Notes under the pieces: generated by a model | Databases searched by the model: none | Told to the model about the DNA's origin: nothing | The model's input: only the letters and a program-made list of their open reading frames with translations | Program-made: the position numbers and the translations under genes | Part shown: positions 36,495 to 48,009 of the stretch, in pieces | Layout: every line of letters begins with the position of its first letter | How positions within the stretch are numbered: position 1 is the stretch's first letter | Origin: Tanypteryx hageni | Taxonomy: Eukaryota > Arthropoda > Insecta > Odonata > Petaluridae | Direction of reading: 5' to 3' | Length of the DNA: 64,000 nt | NCBI GenBank assembly: GCA_028673005.1 | Contig: CM054114.1 | Location: 25,782,869-25,846,868 of the forward strand

Positions 36495-38076
36495 GGAATT
36501 ACTTTCGCTGGTAAATATTCTTAAATTTTGATCAATTAGGTAAATGTTTAGGTACTACGCGGCAAAGCTACGAAGCTGAAATTTTAAAGTTATTTAGACG
36601 TTATTGAATTTGCATAAATAAACATTTGAATATTTCCTTGTTATTATTATTGCAGCCGTTATAAATTTTTTAAATTTAAACAATTGGATAAATATTATTT
36701 CACTTCTATATTAGCTACAACGTTAAAATATGTCAGAAATGTGAGGCACTAATGCACCAAATGAGAAAAAATATAATATTCTTAAAATTTCAAATTTTAG
36801 GTTTTATTGTTTTAATCAAATATTATTCCATAAGGAAAGAAAGAAAATGGATGTAGAGCTGAAAGCCTTTGACTTAAAAAATATTTCTAACAATTAAATA
36901 TCTCTGGAAAATTGTTTTTCACGGTGAGATGAAATTATTGCAGAATAATAGCACCAAATACTTGTCTATTATAAAATACTCTTCTTACAGAGGAGGAGGA
37001 TACTAATGTTTAAGCACTTTCAGATGAACTAGAGACTCGAAATTTTTGCGTCCGTAGGATTATGTGCAAAACCGACCTGAAAAAACGAAAATCTTGAAAA
37101 AGTTCAATATTGCGGCTACTAAAAATCCCCAAATTTTTAAGGTTTATTTATTTCTGAATGTGTTACGATGCTGAAATTTTTTAAAAGATAGAATTCGTAA
37201 GAAAAAGGGAATGGTGGTTACGGAACTGAAATTTCTTATATGTAGAGTTTGTAAAAAACGAAATATTGATTATAGAAATTTTGATATTTTAATTTGTGTT
37301 GTCGATAAAAATTCTTAAAGTTTAAACAAATAGATTTAGGTTTAAGTACTACGGGATGAGCTAAGAAGCTGAAATTTTCAAGTTATTTACAGAGTAGTAA
37401 ATATGCACAGATAAACATTTGAATCTCTCCATAAATATATTGCGGCGGCCGTTAAAAATGTTTAAAATTTAAACAATTAGAAAAATATGCATAAGAAATT
37501 TAGACGGCATTGTTTTTACTCTGATATTTATGGATTGTTACTATTGCTGCTGGCATTCTAATTGCATAAAAATATATGGAAATACTGGCCATTTACATAT
37601 TTTTTACTAATCATATAACACTGTTTTTACTAAGCTTCTCCTTTACTAATTTTATAGCTACGACTACTGTGAGATCAAATAATAATTGCGGAAGTGTTGA
37701 GCCATGTCCGACTTGAGAGCCATTGTCCGACTAAAGACTGGTCGACCCAAGATCTCAATGATAAAGTGAAAAATATAATAAGTGCATGTACCTATAAGTT
37801 GAAAAATAAAGTTATTTTTATTCCACGAACAACTTCAGTCGTTAAAAAATGTGACTTCTCTCGGGTTTTCCTATACTAATTTTCGCATTTTGTGTTGTGA
37901 TAGATTCAACTCGTATCAGGGAAAATAATATATCTTCACCAATTATGAGTTACGCAATGTATCTCTGAAAATTACACCTTCCTGTCCGGTCCAGTGTCTT
38001 ACTTCAATATTTGATGAACATCATTTGATCTAAAAATAAAAATTTGTGAGGAAAAAGGAGAAATGTGTTTTCACTC

Positions 38077-39806
38077 ATGTCTCTCAAGCGGAAAGTATAC
38101 AGTGAATGTCGTGCATTTTTAAGTAAATGCAGAATCAAGAGGAAAAGCATTGTGTTTAATTTGTCATCAAACAACTGCAGTTCTAAAAGTGTACGACAAT
38201 AAAAGGCATTACGAATATCATCATGCTGCTTTATATGCACAATATGTTGGAAAAATTTGAAAAGAAAAACTTGTGGAACTTGAGAAATCCTTAGGAAGGC
38301 AACAAACGATATTTATCAATCCTAAAAATACCAGTGATGTAGCAGCAAAGGCTACTTTTATAATTTCGCAGGAAATAGCGTCTTCTTCGAAACCATTTTC
38401 GGAAGGTGAATTTATAAAAACGTGCGTGATGAAAGTTGTAAATATTATGTTCTAATGAACAGCATTGTTTTCGAAAAATTAGTTAGTCACGAAATATGGA
38501 GGTCGAGACCGAATTTCAAATTTGGTGCGTGATTTGAATCTTCAGTTACATGCGCGCATGAAAGCCTTGACGTCTTTCTCAATAGCTGTAGATGAGAGCA
38601 GAGATATTTGCGTTACTGCCCAATTAGCAGTATTTATTCGAGAAGCAGACAAAGAATTTAATATAACGGAGGAGTTTGTGGAGTAAATGCTCATAAAGGA
38701 CAGAACTACAGGGGAAGGCATTTATAAAAACATTTAAGAACATTTGATAACTTAGATGTAGATTGGTCGAAAGCAGTAAGTATAACAAGAGATGGGGCCC
38801 GTTAAATGGTAGGCCGAAAAGCTGGTGCAGTTTCCAGGTTGAAAAATAAAATTCACAGTTTGAATCAAAATCAAGAGTTCATCACATTTCATTGTATTCT
38901 ACATCAGCAGGTTCTTTATGTAAAATCCCTTGGCATGGACCATGTAATCCAAGTCGTGATTAAAACTGTGAATTTTATTAGTGCTATTAAACATCGTCAA
39001 TTCAATTTACTAATTCAGGATAGCGAAAACCTGCCCTACTATGACAAAGTACGTTGGTTAAGTCGTGGAATGGTATTAAACCGGTTTTTTTATATGAGGA
39101 AAGAGATTGATGATTTCATGATAAGTAAAAATAAACCAATCGTAGAGTTCAAAAGTGAAGAATGGCTCAAGGATCTTGCTTTTTGTTGATATTGTGGGTC
39201 ATATGAATGATTTAAATACAATAATGCAAGGACGAAACCAAATGATAACGCAGTTCTATGATAGAGTTTGTGCTTTTTTCAAAAAAATTGGATCTTTGGG
39301 AAAGACAAGCATCGCTCGGGAAATTTGATCATTTTCATACATTAAAATCGGTTGCAAAGACTTGCGATGGGTCTGCCAAGTATACAGAGAAATATGTAAA
39401 ACAAATATTACTGTTGAAAAACGAATTTACAGAAATATATTGAGATTTCAGACAGAAATTTAAATTATTCATTAATCCTTCCACTTTTGAGGCAGAAAAT
39501 GCACCTCTATATCTTTAACTAGAGCTAATTGATATTTAGTACATCTCAGGTTTAAAAGATAAGTTTTGTCGGTTTCTATTACAGAATTATATAAATATTT
39601 GGGCGAAAACCATCAAAATTTCAAAATATTTGCATTAGATATTTTGTCTATTTTTGGTAACACATATTTGTGCGAGCAACTTCCCTGCTGTAATGAATAT
39701 CTACAAATCAAAACTACGTTCAAAATTGACGAACGATCATTTTAATTGTATTTTAAAGATAGCTTCTTGTCAAGCGCTTCACCCAAATGCTGATAGGCTG
39801 GTATAA
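38077..39806 (+). pseudogene. GTF2IRD2/ZBED-type hAT transposase, broken
   Basis: Begins at ATG 38077 with MSLKRKVYSECRAF. A frame change leads to a zinc-finger segment (LCLICHQTTAVLKVYDNKRH, then a His pair). After 38460 a new frame reads DLNLQLHARMKALTSFSIAV followed by DES, the first catalytic-region Asp block of hAT transposases. A long intact piece at 38806-39189 carries SLNQNQEF, FHCILHQQ, KSLGMDHV, WLSRG and KSEEWLKDLAF. Frame changes follow, and the C-terminal dimerisation part is visible at 39640-39806 (FGNTYLCEQL, then LKIASCQALHPNAD). Order and spacing match the hAT transposases related to GTF2IRD2 proteins. At least four frameshifts or stops make it non-functional. A transposon end lies downstream at 40124. 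Confidence 0.85.
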
Positions 39807-40057
39807 TAAAAACGAACACATTTATCTGGCCAGGATTTAAAATATAAGTTTTAATTATGTGAAAAAATTCATTTCAAGTAAAAAGATATTATAATATTTT
39901 ACATTTACTTAATTAAATAAAATTTATTAAACTATTTTAATGAATCTACCAATTCAAAAATCAAATTAAATTTAATTAAGCCAATGTAAATTCCAAAATA
40001 AATAAATTTATGCAAATAATCCTTGTTTTAAAGTTTGTTTGTACAACATTTCATAGG

Positions 40058-40124
40058 TTTCGGCCCGCGAGGAAATTTGAATTGGCAATCCGGCCCGCGA
40101 ACGGTTTTGAGTTTGACACCACTG
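40058..40124 (+). mobile_element. hAT right terminus downstream of the transposase
   Basis: Paired cggcccgcga blocks followed by gagtttgacaccactg, a classical hAT right end. It is on the same strand and just downstream of the broken transposase at 38077-39806, so it is probably that element's 3' terminus. I could not find the matching cagtggtgtcaaactc left end upstream, so the 5' end is lost or displaced. Confidence 0.6.
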
Positions 40125-43100
40125 TCGTAATATATATGAGTAATTTGCGAATTTGTGCAATGGTAAGGAAAATTTATGATGAGGAAATGTTTGAGTGATT
40201 ACTTAAAAAGCAAGATAATGATGGATCAGTATTTTACATTGTGTATGGAGAGGATGTTTGAGTTCAACAAATTTAATCCAGCAATGTAACAATAAAATCA
40301 ACTTGATTTATTAAAGTTCTTGGAAATTAAACCGTCAATTAAACGGAAAAAAATAAAAAACACCTCCATGTTCAAACATATTATAACCACATAGTCCAAA
40401 AGCCACTGATTTATTTAATAAATTTCGTGTTGCCAATAAGCATCAAAAGATTAGGAATATTTATTTCGGCTGCTTAACAGACTTCATCAGAATCATCAAT
40501 TATGACGGCAGATTTATAGCAGAAAAACGCATTATGGTTTCCCAAACACTTTTATGACCTTTGGAGCAAAAGAAATTTATCAGTAGGAACCCAACCATAA
40601 TACGAGTTCCTGAAAAAATATAATTTTTGATCTTGTGACGATTTGATAAAAAATATTGAGAATAATTTATTGCTGGAATAGGTTCGATATAATAACCTTA
40701 GGCATATTCTTAATGCAATTAAGCACTAACTAGAATTCAGGTCATTATGTTATCCTGAAACAAATGGCGGGGAAGCAGGTGGAATAAACGTGTTGGCCTC
40801 CGCTTGCAAACCATAATTTATACCCGCAATATCAGAAGACCCTTTTATGCCACATTAAATAAATCCTTCCCATAATGTCGCTTTACCGCCTTCGATTAAG
40901 AATGTAGTTCAAGAGATAATACGGCCAGCACTATAAAATAAATGCACCCCAGCAATCCAAGGGATTACCGTATTCCCATAGGGATTAGTGAGTTAATCAC
41001 CTCGCTTATTGCGACATGCATATATTCCTCAGGTAACTATGACAAAGCTTTTCAACGTGACCTTGAAAGAACGTGTCTAAAGCTTTGTCTCATGTTTCCG
41101 ACTTAATTATTGCAATTCTGACAAACAATTGCATGACATTATGTATGACATTACTGCGAGGTATAGTCGGCACAAGTTCTTTAAACGGATTAAAAATGTC
41201 GCTTCTATAAACTGTTTAATATCGTGGCAAAGCTTTCACATATGTATCGTTTAAAAATTTAAGTGAAAAGGATCCTTTCTGTCATTCGATTGAAAGGACG
41301 AGTTATTTTTAAACAGTTTGCATTACGTAAGATGATAAATATTTGCAGCCAAATTTAATGGAACAATAACCTTGAAATATCCTAACATTGACGCACGACT
41401 TAAAATTCGATGAATGAAATTAATGAAACAAATTTCAATAAAATTGTATAACGTTTTTCTTGTGACATTCAACGTTAACATCTATTTTTTAAAGCTACAA
41501 AGAATCTGAGTACAGTTTCTATGAGAGATAACAACTGCGTTACAAACATATATGTTCAAGGAAATAGGCGTAATTTGTATCAGTGACCACGTAAACTCGC
41601 ACGCGCACGCGACGGAAACCCTACGGGAATTACTCCTGGATCAAATTAAAATATTCTAAATCAGTGATAGTGGATAACTCTAAAATTGTATAGCGGCTGC
41701 GGGAGATGAACAAAGAAAACAACAAATATGCACCTTGATTGCAAGAGACTGTTTCGACGCAAATTTTTAACGAGCTTCTGAATTATCAAGAGATGAGGCC
41801 GGATATAAAGATAGGTTTATTGTTTCGTCCTCTTCCACTGAAATCGCCTTTAGCTGTTTTTTATTTAATTTTGAAACTGATCCTGAAACCAATCTGCCGT
41901 AGCGTAAATCCTTATGGAGAAATAATTGCCTCTAATACGATTCATGACGGCGAAGCGCTTGCATAACTGCTGGAAGGTAATAATTTTTTTAAATCTGTGA
42001 TTGCTTTGGCGGATAATCATTTTCATGACTTGCGGGTTCTTTCCTCTCTAAAACCGTTGAATCTCCAAAGATTCCAATGTTACTGTTGAAACGTAAACTA
42101 TGTAAGAAAAAAATGCGGGTTTGTGTGAGCGGAAATTTAATGCGATAAAAATTTCATTTCTGAAATCAATCACAAAAAACATACGACAGGGCGATTTTTA
42201 GGAACTAACGATTAATGTATTTGTCAATGAATAAAACGGATAGGACATTTTTTTTTAATTCTCCTGCTTTTCCTGTCTGCATTGAATTTACTTCAGCACC
42301 TTCGTGTGTATATTACGCACCGGAATTACGAATAATACAAAAAATGATAGGCATTGTTGAATTTTATGGAGAGAAAGAACGATTATTTATTCTGTTTAAG
42401 TGTGAGCAGCAATGATATGTAACAAAACGTTAAGGAAAATTACTGCAGTAAAGATATCGTAGAAGTATTTTTAACGGTACTTTCAAGTACCAATCTACTG
42501 AGATGGTATTCAGAAGCATTACTAAACAATATTACGTTGAAATACTAGTAAGAGTTCTTATATAACGATTCATTTCCTAAACGCACTGCGTAGTAGTATT
42601 TCGAAAAAATAAAGCGAAAACGCTTCATAAAATTTACGTAACTGTTGGAGGTGGTACAAAATTATGCTACATATATATATATTTTACGACGGGGACTGTA
42701 GCCATAAAGAAAATTTAAATTTTTAGTAAACTAGTATTAACAAGTATAACCTAAACCGAATATATTTATCATAATGTCTAGTGATGCTGGTCTTAAAAAA
42801 TAAGCATTTTAACGCTTATTCTCGAAACTAATATTACGGACGAAATGCGCTAGCACAAACTGTATTATAAAATGGGGAGCACATTTTTCGTAATATAATA
42901 CGATCCTTTCCATGCCGCAAGAGGTGGCTTATATGTTAATTTATCCAGCGCAGCTAAACAAAACAGAAATGGAATGTAGATTGCGTTAACGCTGGATTAA
43001 GCACAAGTCCGACCAAGAATGAAGCGGAGAGCGAATTGGAAGCGGGAAAAGAGGGAAAGAACGCGTGCTCATTTAATTGTAAGATACGTAACGATACGGC

Positions 43101-43440
43101 AGCAAATGAAGGAACTAAAGACATGGAAAAAATAAGAATATTTGAAAAATGGAACGTAAGGAAATACAACATGGACGAATAGAGATGAAAAACAAAAATG
43201 AGGATATGCGTAAGAGGCTAGAGAACAAGAAAGTGAGAGAGAGAGAGAGTATGGAACTGACGAATGAAAAGATATGAAGTTAATATAAAAGACAAATTAG
43301 GGAAATAAGGGAATAGAAAATGAGAGTAAGGAAGATGGAATAAATACATGGTAAAATGCATACAAGCAAGTCCGAAAAAAAAACTATTAATAATTACTTG
43401 GTTGTATTTCAAACTGTATTCGAAAATTCTAGCCAGATAT
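40125..43440. other. No gene recognised
   Basis: About 3.3 kb of AT-rich DNA. The frames at 41739-41966 and 42215-42415 show no motif; GA-rich sequence occurs at 43200-43340. Nothing else recognised. Confidence 0.5.
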
Positions 43441-43446
43441 AATATA

Positions 43447-44148
43447 CCGTATATGCCGGCGTATAAGTCGACCTTTGAAGCTCAAAAAAATTCCGAAATT
43501 CCGACAGACGGAGAATATAAATTTGTGACTCTTACTAACAGATTAAAACCATTTATATTTACGAAAACATTTAATCTTACGGCGTAAGTAATCGCCTTTC
43601 GAATCAGCTGCTCTTTTTTTACATATACTGTCATTTATTTTAGAAGATTTAAGACAATTATTTTTAATAGTTAATAAAAATTGAAATTTTAACTTTTGTT
43701 TTTATTACTAAACCTCAAAAATATAAACGATCTATTTGCAATTACTGAAACGAAGGATGAGCAGAAATACACCCCGCCAATAGATACGGAATATGACTGA
43801 TCTTTCTTAAATTAAACAAATGATTTAATAACTCAAAAATCGACATGCAAGAATAAACCCCAACTTTCGTTTGACCAATCTTAACAAAAAACTACTAATT
43901 TCATGATATTATAACAAAAGTTACAAATATAAATTTTTATGCTGATCTGATAAGATGTTTTTCAGATAGAGCGCCCACAAAAAACTATCACATACACAGA
44001 AATCACATATTTCCGTTGAAATCTCGAAGTCAATTTTTTTTCATGAAAACACTTTCTCAATATACTACGTATATGGAGAAAGTAAAAATGCCATGGGAAT
44101 GTTTTTAGAGAAAAAATGGGGGGTCGACTCATACGGCGAATATATGTT
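43447..44148. mobile_element. TIR MITE of the CCGTATAT..GGCGTATAAGTCGACC class
   Basis: The left end ccgtatatgccggcgtataa followed by gtcgacc, and the right end whose complement reads catatattcgccgtatgagt then cgacc, make a ~27-bp imperfect TIR. TA lies on both outer flanks (43445-43446, 44149-44150). A second copy of the right-end motif, ggtcaacttatacgccgg, lies at 44180-44197, so the true right boundary could be near 44210. No transposase. Confidence 0.6.
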
Positions 44149-44210
44149 TAGTGGTGTATTTACAATTCGGAAAATCGAGGTCAACTTATACGCCGGAATT
44201 CTTTCAATAC

Positions 44211-44619
44211 AAACATTTATACCGTCCATACGACGAAGGAAAAAAGATTAAATGGAATGGGAAGTCAATTATTATCTCGGATAAAATGCAAAAAACTTTG
44301 CTCATTATTATAGACAGCAGCACGCCACAAAGTACGTCTGTAATTTTCTGTGGCGATGTAATTAGGTAAACATATCTATTTTATTATATAGAAAATTATT
44401 GAGCCTACGTTACGCGTAATAATAAAACTGACAAAATATGATCCTCTAACAGCCATAAATACCAGAATACCAGATGCGCACTTCGTCGAAAAAGCATTTA
44501 TGACTATTTAATTCCTCCGAAACGTCAATTTCCTATTAACCGACAACTCGTCCTCCGAAAGGAAACCGGATGGCTTCGGATAACCGAAACTACACTGTTT
44601 ACAGAAGAGAAACAAAGGT
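44211..44619. other. No gene recognised
   Basis: Mixed AT-rich spacer before the next GA tract. Confidence 0.5.
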
Positions 44620-45257
44620 AGATGAGCAAAATAAATTGAGGACGAGACCTAGAAAGGGAGAGAGGAGGACAAAAGAGGTCGTGAAGGCGAAAAAACCGAT
44701 CAGAATAGAATTGTGAGGAACATTTAGGCGCCGTAGAAATTTGAAGAAGTGAAAAAAGGAAGACGGCAAACGAAAGAGGAGAAAGAGAGGTAGGAGAAAA
44801 GAGAGAGGAAAATGTGTGTGGGTGTCTCTTCACGAGTCGATGGAAGGCAGGAAGTAGGGATGAAAATAAAATGTTCCCAGAGGATTCTTTTGACTCCTGG
44901 AGAAGGTAAACGCCAACTGTAATTGAGAGGTAGAAAATTAGAGAGGGAAGAAATAGAGGATGGATATTAAATGGAGACAGAGAGGGAAAGAGAACAAGGT
45001 GTATAGAGGGAGTTAAGCTAGGATGAGAGAGACAGAATTTAAATGTGACAGAGGATCAGACGGATGGACAGAAAAGAGACTTACAAAGAGGGAGAGATGG
45101 AGGGAAATAGATAAAGCGGGAAGGAAGGTAAGGAGAGAGATAAAGGGGAGAAGAAAAGTAGAGAGAGGGATGGAGGGAAGTAGAGGGGTAGATGGAGGGA
45201 GAGAAAGGAAGAAAAGAAAAAGAAGGAACAGAAAGGGAGGCAGTGGGACGAAGGGAA
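44620..45257. repeat. GA-rich tract
   Basis: Purine-rich plus strand ending at the minus-strand retroelement tail at 45258-45370, so it lies on the tail's 3' side. Open frames are low-complexity. Confidence 0.8.
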
Positions 45258-45370
45258 ACGGATATTTATACATATATTCTTCTTTATTTGGGCGATATTG
45301 AGGCCGGAAAGTCTTTCTATCCAGCTAATACACTCTGAATTACAAAAAAGAACAGTATAATACATGCTTG
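45258..45370 (-). mobile_element. Retroelement 3'-tail copy
   Basis: On the minus strand it reads ttgtaattcagagtgtatta, then gctggatagaaagactttcc, then cctcaatatcgcccaaataa, then agaagaatat. It aligns with the copies at 54641-54740 and 55045-55135. Confidence 0.6.
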
Positions 45371-45649
45371 AGAAAAGCAAAGTAAGGTAGGTGGAAATGA
45401 AAACAGAGAGACATTTGTGGGCGAAAGTAAGGAAAACGACCATAACTAACAGAACAAAACACAGTAGAAAAACACACACACAGGTAGGAGAATCTGCAAA
45501 TCCCATTGATAAGATATAAAAAAGATTTTAACTACACAAAACTAAAGTACATACACACAAATTGGTATGCGATATTTTGTTTGGATATGATTAAATACGC
45601 AAGATGGATAAATTAATGTTCTAACTGTAAGTTACAAACATACTGAGTG
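45371..45649. other. No gene recognised
   Basis: AT-rich spacer between retroelement tails. Confidence 0.45.
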
Positions 45650-45775
45650 GGAGAAGGGAAAGAGTGTGTAACTGAGGGAAGAATGGGAGAGTGAAAGAGA
45701 CGGGGAAAAAGGGAGGTAAAGAAAGAGAACATAAAGAAACAAAGAAAATAAAGGATTGGAAAGAAAGAAGAAAAA
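45650..45775. repeat. Short GA-rich tract
   Basis: Purine-rich, ending at the minus-strand tail copy at 45776 and so on its 3' side. Confidence 0.7.
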
Positions 45776-45870
45776 GTCTCTTTATTAGCAAGGTTGAGAC
45801 TAAGTTACTCCCTTTTCCATCTAATCATTACAATTTGTTTACATTTAGACTGTAGGTTCACTTATTATAA
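45776..45870 (-). mobile_element. Retroelement 3'-tail copy
   Basis: Minus strand: acaaattgtaatgattagat, then ggaaaagggagtaacttagt, then ctcaaccttgctaataaaga. Clear match in order and sequence to the tail family. Confidence 0.6.
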
Positions 45871-45944
45871 AATTTGATTTACACAGTATAAATTTATACA
45901 GAATAAAAAACCACTGATAGAGATACTTGAGATACACATATTTA

Positions 45945-46740
45945 AAAAAGATTGGAGGGAGGAACAGATAAAATAGAGCCAACGGGATGGAAGGAGGTAG
46001 AAAGCGAGAGAGAAAAGGAGAGATACGGATGCCAGAGAAAGAGAGAGAGAGATAAAAGTAGAAAAATACAAAACGTGAATAGGAGATGAACAAACCTGGA
46101 GTGAGAAAGCAAGAGGAGAAAGTATAAAAAGACGAAAAGAACAGGTAACACAGAGACGGAGATGAGAGAGAGAAGTGGTATTCTAAGAAGACGCGACGGC
46201 AAGATCGTTAAAGTGAGGAGGAGTTAGGAGTTAAAGAGAGGTATGGTGAGAAAGTGGGAGGAGCAAACTGGCACTGAGAGAGAGTGAAAGAGGGAGAGAA
46301 GAAAAGAGAACGAGTGGGAGAGTGAGAAATGGTAGGAGCGAGAAGAGATAGAAAGAGTGAGAGAGAAAGATAAATGAAAAGAAATAGATAAATAAAGAGT
46401 GAGAAAGAGAAAGGAAGAGAGATAAAAATAGGAAAAGAGAGAGGAAGAGAGATAAAATAGGAAAAAAGAGAGGAGGAGAGATAAAGAGAGGAAAATAGAT
46501 AGGAAGAGCGTGAGAAAGAGAGAAAAGGTGAGATAGGAAGAGAGAAATTGAGAGATAAAGAGCAAAAGAGAGAAAGAGTGAGGGAGAGGAAGAGTGATAG
46601 AGAGGCAGAGTGAGAGAGAGAGAGGAAGAAAGAGCTAAAGAGAGCAAAAGAGAGACAGGGGGGACGAGTATGTGAGAGAGAGAGTGGGGGAAAGGTAAAG
46701 TGTGAGGGAGAGAATAAGGAGGTGTTAGAAATCCAGGAGC
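45945..46740. repeat. GA-rich tract
   Basis: Dense GAGAGA/AAAGAG DNA, particularly 46210-46690. Three overlapping minus-strand frames of 113-182 codons are Ser/Leu/Phe-only artefacts. No recognisable tail element on its right side. Confidence 0.85.
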
Positions 46741-47255
46741 AAATTATAAAAGACAAATGAAGACTACTCGAGATTCTCCCTCAAGAGGGTACCTCTCCCA
46801 CTCCACTCTCTACGCACATACCTCACTCTGCAATGTGTGTGCTTTGCGTGCGTATGTGCGCGCACACACTCCTTTACGCTCCTCCTTCCTTACATAGTTC
46901 ACCTCGTCGCCCATTCTTCTAAAACATTTCTTGCGCTCGTCTCACCACCCTCGTCGCCGCACCATGCGTTTCTTTTGCGCCCTTGCGCTCGCGAAGGTGG
47001 AGGATATTAAGACGGAGCGCTCGGAGACGGAAGAGGTCGGACGGTTTAGGGAAATGTACTTGGGGAGGTTGGTAGAGAGAGAGAAAGGATAAAAGGGAGT
47101 GAGAGGGAGAGCCGGCGAGAGGCAGGGATCAAGAAAGGGAGAAAATTCGGTGTGGCACAAATTGCGCAAAGTTTCTCGTATCCAAACGCGTCCCTAGTCT
47201 CAAATATAACTTAACCAGCTAGATTAACAAATGTTTACGCGGGAAACGTATATTC
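46741..47255. other. No gene recognised
   Basis: Includes a pyrimidine-rich part (46775-46960), a GTGC-rich run near 46830-46870 and a GA-rich part near 47040-47140. No gene supported. Confidence 0.5.
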
Positions 47256-47263
47256 CCGTAGGG

Positions 47264-47735
47264 CAGCGGTTCCCAATCTTTTTCACTTCGCGAACCTCTT
47301 GAGATAATCTATTTCTCGTCACGAACCCCTTGGATTAGCCTTTTATCTCCGCGAACCCCTTTAGTTTTAGTTTTGGCGGCAAACCACTTATAATGGCGAG
47401 TAAATTTTATAAATACAAATTTTTTTAACGCGTTTAATTCACAAAAAAATTAAGTTAATATAGCTCATAGTGTGTAAAGGTTCACAATAAAATCAGAATC
47501 GCTTATATTGTCATCGGTTTCTAGTTAGTACCCAGTAAAATTCAAATATAATTCTTGAAGCATAAGAAAAATTGAAAATAAAACAATGCAACTAATTTGG
47601 AAGAAACTAAAATATTGGTAAGACTTGTAGAACCAAGAAAGTGGAAAAGACGCCATTACCAAGTATTTCTCGCGAACCCCTCAGATTTGTTTCACGATCC
47701 CCTAGGGATTCGCAAACCACCGGTTGGGAACACTG
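47264..47735. mobile_element. hAT MITE (family A), perfect 8-bp target duplication
   Basis: The left terminus cagcggttcccaatcttttt and right terminus cggttgggaacactg are inverted repeats. Exact flanking octamers ccgtaggg lie at 47256-47263 and 47736-47743. Both subterminal regions carry repeated cgcgaacccct-like blocks. It is 472 bp with no transposase. A second copy of the same family is at 49914-50353. Confidence 0.9.
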
Positions 47736-47785
47736 CCGTAGGGTATTTCTTAGAATCATCGCTGAAACGGGAAAAAATTTCGAAC

Positions 47786-47838
47786 TTTACAGCTTATGCC
47801 AGTCTGCATAGGATCTTAAGATGGCTTTATTCCATCAA
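47786..47838 (+). repeat. Second copy of the tacagcttatgcc core
   Basis: Matches the 34437-34488 insertion: tacagcttatgccagtctgc, then ataggatctt, then a diverged stretch, then attccatcaac. About 50 bp of similarity. Flanks differ and no direct repeat was found here. Confidence 0.55.
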
Positions 47839-48009
47839 CGCCGCTACTGTATCTGCTGCAGTGTTTAGACCATGGAAAGTGTTGGAGACAAACCTCGCCA
47901 CTAGATAATGCCACAAGGACTTACGTGGTTGTACAGCTAGACATGTCGTTTGCACTATTGTGTATGACATAAAACTCGAGAAGTGTAGGTACGAAAGCTG
48001 AGAGAGCGA

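Larger units (their letters stand above)
33973..37690 (+). repeat. Three tandem copies of a ~0.88-kb AT-rich unit
   Basis: Each unit opens with aggaggatactaa: at 33973, 34857 and 36994. Shared landmarks follow in order: a gaaaatcttgaacaag-like string, gcggc..taaaattt, gaagctgaaattttaaag, aaacaactagataaat and atgaaattattgcgg. Unit 1 is 884 bp, unit 2 is 2,137 bp, and unit 3 is partial, fading near 37690. Unit 2 is longer because about 1.4 kb, from roughly 35112 to 36510, interrupts it and carries a piggyBac fragment. Unit 1 carries a 70-bp insertion at 34415-34484. No protein is evident in the unit, and I do not recognise the family. Confidence 0.75.

Noticed and set aside
38077..39806. Domesticated, functional GTF2IRD2 gene
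   Set aside because: Several frameshifts and stops interrupt the sequence at short intervals, and a transposon terminus follows it.
46208..46756. 182-, 138- and 113-codon minus-strand frames
   Set aside because: All are Ser/Leu/Phe-only readings of the same polypurine tract.
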